From Boseongicola sp. SB0675_bin_26 (lineage in GTDB: Bacteria; Pseudomonadota; Alphaproteobacteria; Rhodobacterales; Rhodobacteraceae), in contig VYCX01000350.1 in NCBI GenBank assembly GCA_009843725.1, positions 1 to 5,859 of the forward strand: DNA of 5,859 bases, given 5' to 3'. The notes under the pieces were generated by a model. The model saw only the letters and a program-made list of their open reading frames with translations, ran no database searches and was not told the origin of the DNA. The position numbers were made by a program, and so were the translations under genes. Below are positions 1 to 5,859 of the stretch, in pieces. The number at the start of each line of letters is the position of its first letter. Position 1 is the stretch's first letter.

Positions 1-519
1 TTGGGCGTCAACACCACCTGCGGCGCGTCGAACGTCTCGTTCGGACTGCCGAACCGGCACGGGATCAACAACGCCTTCCTGGCAATGGCCGCCTCGCACG
101 GCATGACCAGCGCGATCATGAACCCGGTAGCGATGCCACGCACGCTCAAGGCTGTCGGCGAGCGCCTTGATGCCTTGAAGGCATTGGGTGTCACGGCGCC
201 TGATGAGGTCGACCTGCGCACCTTGCGCCCGCTCCTGGGAATGGAGCCTCGGGAGGACCTGGTTCAGGAACGGGTGGCAAGGCTTGCGGAACTGGGAATC
301 GTCGTGCCGGAGGGAGCCAGCGCCGCCCGGCTGGCGCCGCTTCTGGGCCTCTCCCCGAGGACCGGAGTCGCCTCGCAGGAGATCCTTTCCATCCGTGCAG
401 CCGACTTCCTGAACAACAACGATCCGTCGGGCAGCAACTGGATCAGGATGAACAAGCCTGCTGGAAGCGGGGAGAACGGCCGTGGCCGGCGCGAAGGACG
501 GCGCCGCCGGAGGGCTTGA
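1..519 (+). CDS. Methyltetrahydrofolate:corrinoid methyltransferase, pterin-binding family (3' part only)
   Basis: This is the C-terminal 172 codons of a gene that starts upstream; the TTG at base 1 is an internal Leu codon, not a start. The visible part opens with NTTCGASNVSFGLPNR (residues 4-19), then INNAFLAMAASHG and SAIMNP (22-42). This is the last strand and helix of the pterin-binding TIM barrel shared by AcsE, MtgA and MetH. The Asn in GASN (residue 11) matches, from memory, the Asn that helps protonate N5 of the pterin in AcsE. The family moves a methyl group between a Co(I)/methyl-Co corrinoid protein and tetrahydrofolate in the cytoplasm. A two-copy repeat follows (54-122), then RAADFLNNNDPSGSNWIRMNKP (132-153, cited in two parts: RAADFLNNNDP and WIRMNKP), which resembles alphaproteobacterial MtgA-like proteins, then a Gly/Arg tail ending RRRRRA. 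The downstream corrinoid activator supports the role. Direction and methyl donor cannot be told; a dihydropteroate synthase is unlikely given the GASN motif and context. Confidence 0.87.
   Translation: MGVNTTCGASNVSFGLPNRHGINNAFLAMAASHGMTSAIMNPVAMPRTLKAVGERLDALKALGVTAPDEVDLRTLRPLLGMEPREDLVQERVARLAELGIVVPEGASAARLAPLLGLSPRTGVASQEILSIRAADFLNNNDPSGSNWIRMNKPAGSGENGRGRREGRRRRRA
160..366 (+). repeat. Two-copy degenerate tandem repeat within the methyltransferase C-terminal region
   Basis: Residues 54-86 (starting ERLDALKALGV) and 90-122 (starting ERVARLAELGI) align without gaps over 33 positions with a 36-residue period. By hand count 13 positions are identical, including ER, the L..LG core, one Pro, and the L.PLLG..PR ending. 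Each unit looks like a short helix, a turn (LGVTAP or LGIVVP) and a second short helix. The repeat lies between the pterin barrel and the conserved C-terminal segment. Divergence at the DNA level means it is old, not a recent slippage event. Confidence 0.7.
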
Positions 520-598
520 TGTCAGCGTGCGCGAACCGAAAGGCGGACCGTGGCCGACCGTCCCGTTCCCCGGGCACGACTGCTCGATCAGGCAGGCC

Positions 599-629
599 GG
601 CGGCTTGCGACAGCCGCCAGGCACTGGCG
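599..629 (+). repeat. Two overlapping, mutually exclusive hairpins between the methyltransferase and activator genes
   Basis: GGCGGCT (599-605) and AGCCGCC (612-618) form a perfect 7-bp stem with a 6-base loop. CGCCAG (615-620) and CTGGCG (624-629) form a perfect 6-bp stem with a 3-base loop. They share bases 615-618, so only one can form fully at a time. No run of T follows directly, so this is not a standard intrinsic terminator. It could be a weak terminator, a processing site or an attenuation device; the sequence does not decide. The rest of the 520-693 gap shows only a short direct repeat, GACCGT at 546-551 and 556-561. Confidence 0.4.
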
Positions 630-641
630 TGACAGCTTGGC

Positions 642-669
642 TTTCTCTGGCAGTTCACATTGCTATGCT
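642..669 (+). promoter_or_regulatory. Weak promoter candidate upstream of the corrinoid activator gene
   Basis: TGCTATGCT (661-669) resembles an extended -10 element (TGn followed by TATGCT, 4 of 6 to TATAAT). The best-spaced -35 partner is poor: TTTCTC at 642-647, 16 bases away. A better -35-like TTGGCT (637-642) is 21 bases away, which is too far. A 174-base gap between two pathway genes is long for a simple operon, so an internal promoter is reasonable, but this assignment is tentative. Confidence 0.25.
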
Positions 670-678
670 GCCTGAGGC

Positions 679-687
679 AGGACAGGA
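679..687 (+). promoter_or_regulatory. Ribosome binding site of the corrinoid activator gene
   Basis: The sequence AGGACAGGA contains two AGGA cores (679-682 and 684-687). The second is 6 bases from the ATG at 694, normal spacing, and supports that start. Translation from it begins directly with the beta-strand that opens the ferredoxin domain. Confidence 0.6.
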
Positions 688-693
688 ACCTCA

Positions 694-2760
694 ATGGGCG
701 ACAAGACCGCACTCGTGATTTTCACCCCATCGGGCAAGCGCGGGCACATTCCTGTCGGAACGCCGGTTCTGGCAGCCGCGCGCCAGCTCGGGGTCGACCT
801 TGACTCGGTCTGTGGCGGGCGCGGGATCTGTTCCAAGTGCCAGGTCACGCCAGGCTTCGGGAGGTTCCCGAAGCACGGTGTCACGGTCGCCAGGGGCGCA
901 CTGTCCGAATGGAACGCGGTCGAGGCAAGGTATGACGAGAAACGAGGGCTGAAGGAAGGCCGTCGCCTCGGCTGCCAGGCGCGCATTCAAGGCGACGTGG
1001 TCATCGATGTGCCTCCCGGAAGCCAGGTCCACAGGCAGGTCGTCCGAAAGGCCGCAACCCGACGCCAGATCACGATGGATCCGGCAACCCAGCTTCGATA
1101 CGTCGAAGTGCGCGAGCCCGACATGCACGAACCCAAGGGCGACCTGCAACGGCTCTGCGAAGCGCTCAGGCGCGACTGGGACATCTCGCGTCCCGAGGCG
1201 AGTCCGGCCTTCCTGGCCTCGCTCCAGCCCGCCCTTCGCGACGGCGGCTGGAAGGTCACCGTCGCGGTCTGGCGCGATCATCGCGGCGGCGCCCCGGTGC
1301 TTCTCGACATATGGCCCGGATTCTTCGAGGGACGACTCCACGGGCTCGCCATCGACCTCGGTTCCACGACAATCTCCGCGCATCTCTGCGACCTTCGCGA
1401 CGGCCAGGTACTTGCATCGTCCGGCGTGATGAACCCCCAGATCCGCTTCGGCGAGGATCTGATGAGCCGTGTCTCCTACGCGATGATGAATCCGGGCGGC
1501 GACGCCGAAATGACCCGCGCGGTGCGCGAGGCCATCGGCCAGCTCGCCATTGAACTGTCCGGTGAATCGGACATTCCGTTGCGCCAGATCGTGGAGGCCG
1601 TGGTGGTCTGCAATCCCGTGATGCACCATCTTCTCCTGGCCATCGATCCGGTGGAGCTTGGCCAGGCACCCTTTGCCTTGGCCACTTCGGACGCAGTGAA
1701 CACGCATGCTGCCAACCTCGGCCTGGCATCCATAAACCCCTCCGCCAATGCATACGTGCTTCCTTGCATTGCGGGGCATGTCGGCGCAGACTGCGCGGCC
1801 GTCGCCCTTTCGGAGGAACCCTACAAATCGGAAGACCTGGTCCTCATATGCGACGTCGGCACGAATGCCGAAATACTGCTGGGAAGCAAGGAGCGGGTCC
1901 TTGCATGCTCATCGCCGACCGGTCCGGCATTCGAGGGCGCGCAGATTTCCTCCGGGCAGCGCGCAGCCCCCGGCGCCATCGAGCGCGTCGAGATCGACCC
2001 GAAGACGAAGAAGCCGCGGTTCCAGGTGATCGGCTCGGATCTCTGGTCGGACGAGGCCGGCTTTGCCGAGGCGACGGCCGTGACCGGAGTCACCGGCATC
2101 TGCGGATCAGGGATCATCGAAGCCGTCGCCGAAATGCGCATGTCAGGACTGCTCGACGCTTCGGGCCTGATAGGCTCGGCGGAACAAACCGGATCGGATC
2201 TCTGCATCCCGGACGGTCGCACGCACGCATACGTCATCTGGGATGCGCGTGACGATGGCGGCCCCCTCGTCACGGTCACCCAGGGGGACATCCGCGCCAT
2301 CCAGCTGGCGAAGTCCGCTCTCTGCGCGGGCGCGCGCCTTCTGATGGACGAGCTTCAGGTCGAACGCGTGGACCGCATCGCGCTTGCGGGCGCGTTCGGG
2401 TCACATATCTCGCCAAGGCACGCAATGGTCCTCGGCATGATTCCCGATTGCGATCCCGACAAGGTTACGTCGGCCGGAAATGCCGCGGGAACGGGCGCAC
2501 GGATCGCGCTCTGCGACATCTCGGCCCGTGCCAAGATCGAAACAGAAGTGCTCCGTGTCCAAAAGGTCGAAACGGCGATCGAGCCGAGATTCCAGGAGCA
2601 TTTCGTGGCGGCAAACGCGATACCTCATGCCTCGGACCCGTTTCCGCATCTGCCGGAACTTCCGGATGTCAGCTTCAATGCGGGTGGCGGCAGGGGCGCA
2701 GAAGCGCCGGCCGGCCGCCGCAGGCGCCGACGCTCTCAGGATCCCTTGCAGCAGGCTTGA
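694..2760 (+). CDS. Corrinoid protein reductive activator: [2Fe-2S] ferredoxin plus ASKHA ATPase (RACo-like, DUF4445)
   Basis: This 688-residue cytoplasmic protein most likely reactivates corrinoid proteins: electrons pass through its iron-sulfur cluster to reduce Co(II) to Co(I), with ATP hydrolysis pulling the reaction uphill, as known for RACo of Carboxydothermus. Residues 1-98 form a plant-type [2Fe-2S] domain with Cys40, Cys46, Cys49 and Cys94 (CGGRGICSKC, then GRRLGCQ). A linker/middle domain runs to about 215. The ASKHA fold follows: DLGSTT (221-226, phosphate 1), DVGTN (387-391, phosphate 2), CSSPTGPAFEG (405-415), CGSG (470-473) and LAGAFGSH (564-571, adenosine region). All expected motifs are intact and the length fits the family. 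There is no signal peptide or membrane segment. The C-terminus is a Gly/Ala-rich linker, six Arg (675-680) and SQDPLQQA. The neighbouring methyltransferase gene is the expected partner. The identity of the corrinoid substrate protein is not visible here. Confidence 0.92.
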   Translation: MGDKTALVIFTPSGKRGHIPVGTPVLAAARQLGVDLDSVCGGRGICSKCQVTPGFGRFPKHGVTVARGALSEWNAVEARYDEKRGLKEGRRLGCQARIQGDVVIDVPPGSQVHRQVVRKAATRRQITMDPATQLRYVEVREPDMHEPKGDLQRLCEALRRDWDISRPEASPAFLASLQPALRDGGWKVTVAVWRDHRGGAPVLLDIWPGFFEGRLHGLAIDLGSTTISAHLCDLRDGQVLASSGVMNPQIRFGEDLMSRVSYAMMNPGGDAEMTRAVREAIGQLAIELSGESDIPLRQIVEAVVVCNPVMHHLLLAIDPVELGQAPFALATSDAVNTHAANLGLASINPSANAYVLPCIAGHVGADCAAVALSEEPYKSEDLVLICDVGTNAEILLGSKERVLACSSPTGPAFEGAQISSGQRAAPGAIERVEIDPKTKKPRFQVIGSDLWSDEAGFAEATAVTGVTGICGSGIIEAVAEMRMSGLLDASGLIGSAEQTGSDLCIPDGRTHAYVIWDARDDGGPLVTVTQGDIRAIQLAKSALCAGARLLMDELQVERVDRIALAGAFGSHISPRHAMVLGMIPDCDPDKVTSAGNAAGTGARIALCDISARAKIETEVLRVQKVETAIEPRFQEHFVAANAIPHASDPFPHLPELPDVSFNAGGGRGAEAPAGRRRRRRSQDPLQQA

Positions 2761-2762
2761 TC

Positions 2763-2790
2763 GTGCGGATCGCCGCACCGGTCCGACCGG
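2763..2790 (+). terminator. Tandem hairpins just after the activator stop codon, possible terminator
   Basis: GTGCGG (2763-2768) pairs perfectly with CCGCAC (2773-2778) around a 4-base loop, starting two bases after the stop codon. A second stem, CCGGT (2778-2782) with ACCGG (2786-2790), follows at once. Only short T runs come after (2802-2804 and 2808-2810), so intrinsic termination would be weak. The position, ahead of a new promoter and an unrelated gene, favours a transcript end or a 3'-end protecting structure. Confidence 0.4.
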
Positions 2791-2796
2791 CCGCGT

Positions 2797-2859
2797 AACG
2801 GTTTGACTTTCCCTGAACGGTGCAAATAACATCGGGAGTTGGCCGGCATTGGCACCGTT
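2797..2859 (+). promoter_or_regulatory. Three AACGGT elements around the gltB promoter, candidate operator
   Basis: AACGGT occurs at 2797-2802 and 2816-2821 in direct orientation, 19 bases apart, and as ACCGTT at 2854-2859. The second and third extend to a perfect 8-bp inverted pair, AACGGTGC (2816-2823) and GCACCGTT (2852-2859). The -35 hexamer sits exactly between the first two copies, and the second copy lies in the promoter spacer. This layout would suit a repressor or activator, but no known regulator site is recognised, and a 6-base motif can recur by chance. Confidence 0.35.
2803..2830 (+). promoter_or_regulatory. Sigma70-type promoter of gltB
   Basis: TTGACT (2803-2808, 5 of 6 to TTGACA) is followed after 16 bases by AATAAC (2825-2830, 4 of 6 to TATAAT). 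It lies in the most A/T-rich part of the gap. Transcription would start near 2837, leaving a leader of about 107 bases before the gltB start codon. The hexamers are good but the assignment rests on inspection alone. Confidence 0.45.
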
Positions 2860-2876
2860 TGAACTGTCCAGTGCCA
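2850..2876 (+). repeat. Stem-loop in the 5' part of the gltB leader
   Basis: TGGCAC (2850-2855) pairs perfectly with GTGCCA (2871-2876) around a 15-base loop. It falls within the predicted leader transcript. Its left arm overlaps the downstream AACGGT-type element (2852-2859), so it may be incidental to that element. Confidence 0.25.
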
Positions 2877-2894
2877 CACGCCGTCACAATGCTC

Positions 2895-2914
2895 GGACCC
2901 GGCAAGTCCGGTCC
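2895..2914 (+). promoter_or_regulatory. Bulged hairpin in the gltB leader, upstream of the ribosome binding site
   Basis: GGACC (2895-2899) pairs with GGTCC (2910-2914), and GG (2901-2902) with CC (2908-2909), giving a 7-bp GC-rich stem with one bulged C at 2900 and a 5-base loop. It ends about 10 bases before the purine-rich ribosome binding region. No T run follows, so it is not a terminator; it may be a translational or stability element. Confidence 0.4.
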
Positions 2915-2924
2915 CGCCTGAAAC

Positions 2925-2933
2925 AAGGGAGAG
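2925..2933 (+). promoter_or_regulatory. Probable ribosome binding site of gltB
   Basis: AAGGGAGAG ends 11 bases before the ATG at 2945, slightly far but usable. A closer CAGG (2937-2940) is only 4 bases away. No other in-frame start upstream is plausible. ATG codons at 2966 and 2978 would shorten the propeptide and lack a better-spaced site. Confidence 0.5.
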
Positions 2934-2944
2934 CGTCAGGTCAC

Positions 2945-5859
2945 ATGACCGAAACTGCTCGGCACATGCATAAGGGAATGCCCCGGCAGCAGGGGCTTTA
3001 TGACCCGCGCAACGAGCACGATGCGTGCGGGATCGGTTTCGTGGCGAACATCGGAAACCGCAAGAGCCACGGGATCGTCGATCAGGGTTTGCAGATCCTC
3101 AGGAATCTCACCCATCGCGGCGCTGTGGGCGCGGACCCGCTGGCCGGTGACGGGGCGGGCATCCTCATCCAGACACCGGATGCCCATCTGCGCGCCGTCT
3201 GCGGCGACATCGGCCTGAACATTCCGCCACCCGGCGACTACGCCGTCGGCATGCTGTTCCTGCCGCAGGCCGAGGAGCCGCGGGGGGACTGCATTCGCAT
3301 CGTCGAGCAACTGGTCGAGGCGGAAGGGCAGCACGTGATCGGCTGGCGCGACGTTCCGGTCGACAATTCGGGGCTGGGCGAAAGCGTCGTTCCGACCGAA
3401 CCCTTCGTTCGCCAGGTCTTCATCGGCCGCGGCGGCAACTGCGCCGACCAGGAGGCGTTCGAGCGCAAGCTGTTCGTCATTCGCAAGCAGGCGGAACACC
3501 AGGCCGACGGGCTGGGCGAGGCTTGCAGCGACTTCTACATCGCGTCCTTGTCGTCGCGCACGATCATCTACAAGGGTATGCTGCTGGCGCATCAGGTCGG
3601 CGAGTACTATCTCGACCTCCGGGACGAGCGGATGGTCTCCGCCCTCGCCCTGGTTCACCAGCGCTTTTCCACCAACACGTTCCCGTCGTGGCGGCTGGCC
3701 CACCCTTACAGGATGATCTGCCACAACGGCGAGATCAACACGCTGCGCGGAAACATCAACTGGATGGCAGCGCGCCGGCATCTCATGAAGTCTGAACTCC
3801 TGGGTGACGATCTCGACAAGCTGTGGCCGCTGATCGCCGAGGGCCAGTCGGACTCGGCAAGCTTCGACAACGCCCTGGAATTGCTGGTGCAGTCAGGCTA
3901 TTCGCTGGCCCACGCGATGATGATGCTGATTCCTGAGGCATGGACCGGCAATCCGCTGATGGACTCGCGCCGACGCGCGTTTTACGAATACCATGCGGCG
4001 CTGATGGAGCCGTGGGACGGTCCGGCCGCCGTCGCGTTTACCGACGGTCGCCAGATCGGCGCAACCCTGGATCGCAACGGGCTGCGGCCCGCGCGCTACG
4101 TCATCACCGACGACGACCTGGTGGTGATGAGTTCAGAAGTCGGCGTCCTTCCGATCAACGAAAGCCGCATCGTGAAGAAGTGGCGCCTGCAACCGGGCAA
4201 GATGCTGCTGATCGACCTCGAACAGGGCTGCATCGTCGACGATGACGACATCAAGACGCATCTGTCCGCCACCCAGCCCTACCAGGAATGGCTCGACCGC
4301 ACCCAGATCGTGCTGGAGGACCTGCCAGCGACCAACATCCCGGCCGCCCGGCCCGACCGGCAGACGCTTCTCGATCGCCAGCAGGCCTTTGGCTATACTC
4401 AGGAAGACCTCAAGTTCCTGATGTCGCCGATGGCGCTGACCGGACAGGAAGCCGTCGGCTCGATGGGCACCGACACCCCGATATCGGCGCTGTCGTCGCG
4501 ACCCAAGCTTCTCTATTCCTATTTCAAGCAGATCTTCGCCCAGGTCACCAACCCGCCGATCGACCCGATCCGCGAAGAGCTGGTGATGTCGCTGCTGTCC
4601 TTCATCGGCCCGCGGCCCAACCTCCTTGGCATCAACGACACGACGCCGCAAAGGCGTCTAGAGGTCCGCCAGCCGGTGCTGACGAACCAGGACCTGGAAA
4701 AGGTCCGCTCGATCGGCGAGATCGCTGACAACGCATTCAGGACCATTACGCTCGATCTGACCTATCCCGCCGCGGACGGTGCCGAGGGCATGCGCGCCGC
4801 GCTCGACGCGGTCTGCGGCCAGGCGGAGACCGCGTGTCAGGAAGGCTACAACATCCTTGTGCTCAGCGATCGCGCGATCGGCCGCGATCGCATCGCCATC
4901 CCGGCGCTGCTGGGCACCTCCGCGGTCCACCATCACCTGGTGCGGACGGGGCTTCGGAACTTCCTCGGCCTGGTTGTCGAGACCGGAGAGGCTCGCGAGG
5001 TCCATCACTTCTGCGCCCTGGCCGGCTTTGGCGCCGAGGCGATCAACCCCTATCTCGCATTCGAGACACTGGCGGCGCTGCGGGACGAACTGCCGGAGGA
5101 ACTGAGCGACCGCGACCTCTTCAGGCGTTACATCAAGGCGATCGACAAGGGCATCCTGAAGGTGATGTCCAAGATGGGCATTTCGACCTACCAGTCCTAT
5201 TGCGGCGCGCAGATCTTCGACGCGGTTGGTCTCGACGCGGGCTTCGTCGAGCAGTACTTCACCGGCACGGCGAGCAACATCGGCGGGATCGGGCTGGCGG
5301 AGGTCGCGCGGGAGACCGTCGAACGCCACCAGCTCGCCTACGGCGACGCGCCGGTCTATCGCAACGCGCTTGATCCGGGCGGCGAATACGCCTACCGCCT
5401 GCGTGGCGAGGAGCATTGCTGGACACCCGACACGGTCACACACCTGCAACACGCCGTGCGCGGCGAACTGCCGGACAAGTATCGCGACTTCGCCAAGGAG
5501 GTGAACGACCAGGACCACCGGATGATGACCGTCCGGGGCCTGTTCGAGCTGATCCCGGCGGAGACGCCGGCGCCCCTCGACGAGGTCGAGCCGGCAGCTG
5601 AAATCGTCAAGCGGTTCTCGACCGGGGCGATGTCCTTCGGCTCGATCTCGCGCGAGGCGCATGCAACCCTGGCCGTCGCCATGAACCGCATCGGCGGCAA
5701 GTCGAACACCGGCGAGGGCGGCGAGGAGCCTGACCGCTTCCTGCCCATGCCCAACGGCGATTCCAAGCGCTCGTCCATCAAGCAGGTGGCTTCGGGCCGA
5801 TTCGGCGTGACCACCGAGTATCTCGTCAATTCCGACATGATGCAGATCAAGATGGCCCA
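2945..5859 (+). CDS. gltB: Glutamate synthase (NADPH) large/alpha subunit, 5' two thirds
   Basis: The gene makes two glutamates from glutamine and 2-oxoglutarate, together with the small subunit GltD, in the cytoplasmic GS-GOGAT ammonium assimilation pathway. The frame is open from the ATG to the window edge (971 codons plus two bases) with no internal stop or frameshift; family members are about 1,500 residues, so roughly a third is missing downstream. The N-terminal class II glutamine amidotransferase domain has nucleophile Cys28 in EHDACGIGF, so 27 residues should be removed as a propeptide. It also has RFSTNT (240-245), CHNGEIN (259-265) and QSDS (301-304). The central domain includes VTNPPIDPIRE (534-544). 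The FMN-binding synthase domain begins with MSFGSISREAH (896-906) and KSNTGEGGEE (919-928). The [3Fe-4S] cysteines and C-terminal beta-helix lie beyond the window. The QGLYDP.NEHDACG start resembles, from memory, beta/gamma-proteobacterial GltB more than the common Azospirillum/Rhodobacter type. Confidence 0.97.
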   Translation, partial: MTETARHMHKGMPRQQGLYDPRNEHDACGIGFVANIGNRKSHGIVDQGLQILRNLTHRGAVGADPLAGDGAGILIQTPDAHLRAVCGDIGLNIPPPGDYAVGMLFLPQAEEPRGDCIRIVEQLVEAEGQHVIGWRDVPVDNSGLGESVVPTEPFVRQVFIGRGGNCADQEAFERKLFVIRKQAEHQADGLGEACSDFYIASLSSRTIIYKGMLLAHQVGEYYLDLRDERMVSALALVHQRFSTNTFPSWRLAHPYRMICHNGEINTLRGNINWMAARRHLMKSELLGDDLDKLWPLIAEGQSDSASFDNALELLVQSGYSLAHAMMMLIPEAWTGNPLMDSRRRAFYEYHAALMEPWDGPAAVAFTDGRQIGATLDRNGLRPARYVITDDDLVVMSSEVGVLPINESRIVKKWRLQPGKMLLIDLEQGCIVDDDDIKTHLSATQPYQEWLDRTQIVLEDLPATNIPAARPDRQTLLDRQQAFGYTQEDLKFLMSPMALTGQEAVGSMGTDTPISALSSRPKLLYSYFKQIFAQVTNPPIDPIREELVMSLLSFIGPRPNLLGINDTTPQRRLEVRQPVLTNQDLEKVRSIGEIADNAFRTITLDLTYPAADGAEGMRAALDAVCGQAETACQEGYNILVLSDRAIGRDRIAIPALLGTSAVHHHLVRTGLRNFLGLVVETGEAREVHHFCALAGFGAEAINPYLAFETLAALRDELPEELSDRDLFRRYIKAIDKGILKVMSKMGISTYQSYCGAQIFDAVGLDAGFVEQYFTGTASNIGGIGLAEVARETVERHQLAYGDAPVYRNALDPGGEYAYRLRGEEHCWTPDTVTHLQHAVRGELPDKYRDFAKEVNDQDHRMMTVRGLFELIPAETPAPLDEVEPAAEIVKRFSTGAMSFGSISREAHATLAVAMNRIGGKSNTGEGGEEPDRFLPMPNGDSKRSSIKQVASGRFGVTTEYLVNSDMMQIKMA

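Noticed and set aside
1..519. TTG at base 1 as the start of a small complete gene
   Set aside because: The sequence begins inside the conserved pterin-binding barrel, so the codon is an internal Leu of a truncated gene.
520..693. Possible cobalamin riboswitch upstream of the corrinoid activator
   Set aside because: No B12 box or conserved core is present and the gap is too short for the full fold; the overlapping hairpins do not match the class.
691..1779. Long minus-strand open frame opposite the activator gene
   Set aside because: It lies wholly antisense to a well-supported gene, shows no recognisable domain, and is what high-GC codon bias produces on the opposite strand.
2850..2864. TGGCAC at 2850-2855 as a sigma54 -24 box for gltB
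   Set aside because: The required GC of the -12 box is absent at the right distance; the sequence there reads GAAC.
2889..2921. Ten-codon open frame (MLGPGKSGPA) in the gltB leader, overlapping the leader hairpin
   Set aside because: No ribosome binding site precedes it and it has no Glu or Gln codons as an attenuation peptide for this pathway might; an ORF this short is expected by chance.
2936..3781. Minus-strand open frame of 281 codons opposite the start of gltB
   Set aside because: Antisense shadow of clearly conserved GltB sequence; no domain or motif and no credible start signal.
4658..5662. Minus-strand open frame of 334 codons opposite the central part of gltB
   Set aside because: Antisense shadow; the + strand reads continuously as GltB with family motifs throughout.

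Overview
The window is GC-rich and densely coding. It holds three genes, all on the + strand, and two short intergenic gaps of 174 and 184 bases. No tRNA, rRNA, CRISPR array, insertion sequence or attachment site is visible. High GC with strong G/C wobble bias, together with a pterin-binding methyltransferase next to an ASKHA/ferredoxin corrinoid activator, fits an alphaproteobacterium using corrinoid-dependent methyl transfer. That taxonomic call is inference from remembered gene neighbourhoods, not a search result.

Layout. (1) Bases 1-519 are the 3' half of a methyltetrahydrofolate:corrinoid methyltransferase (AcsE/MtgA-like pterin-binding family); its start lies upstream of the window. (2) Bases 520-693 are non-coding and contain two overlapping hairpins, a weak promoter candidate and a ribosome binding site. 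(3) Bases 694-2760 encode a complete 688-residue protein with an N-terminal [2Fe-2S] ferredoxin domain and a C-terminal ASKHA ATPase domain (DUF4445, RACo-like), which reduces inactive Co(II) corrinoid back to Co(I). (4) Bases 2761-2944 hold terminator-like hairpins, a good sigma70-type promoter flanked by repeated AACGGT elements, and a leader hairpin. (5) Base 2945 to the window end is the first 971 codons of gltB, the large subunit of NADPH glutamate synthase, unbroken and in one frame.

How they work together. The first two genes form a functional pair: the methyltransferase moves methyl groups between a corrinoid protein and tetrahydrofolate, and the activator repairs the corrinoid when it is oxidised. 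The corrinoid protein and the substrate-specific methyltransferase (for example an MttB-family enzyme for a methylated amine or betaine) are not in the window and would be expected upstream. gltB is a nitrogen-assimilation gene with its own apparent promoter and probably a separate transcription unit.

The most unusual observations are a degenerate tandem repeat of about 36 residues in the methyltransferase C-terminal region, Gly/Arg-rich basic tails on both corrinoid-pathway proteins, and the AACGGT elements bracketing the gltB promoter. I see no convincing wholly new system.
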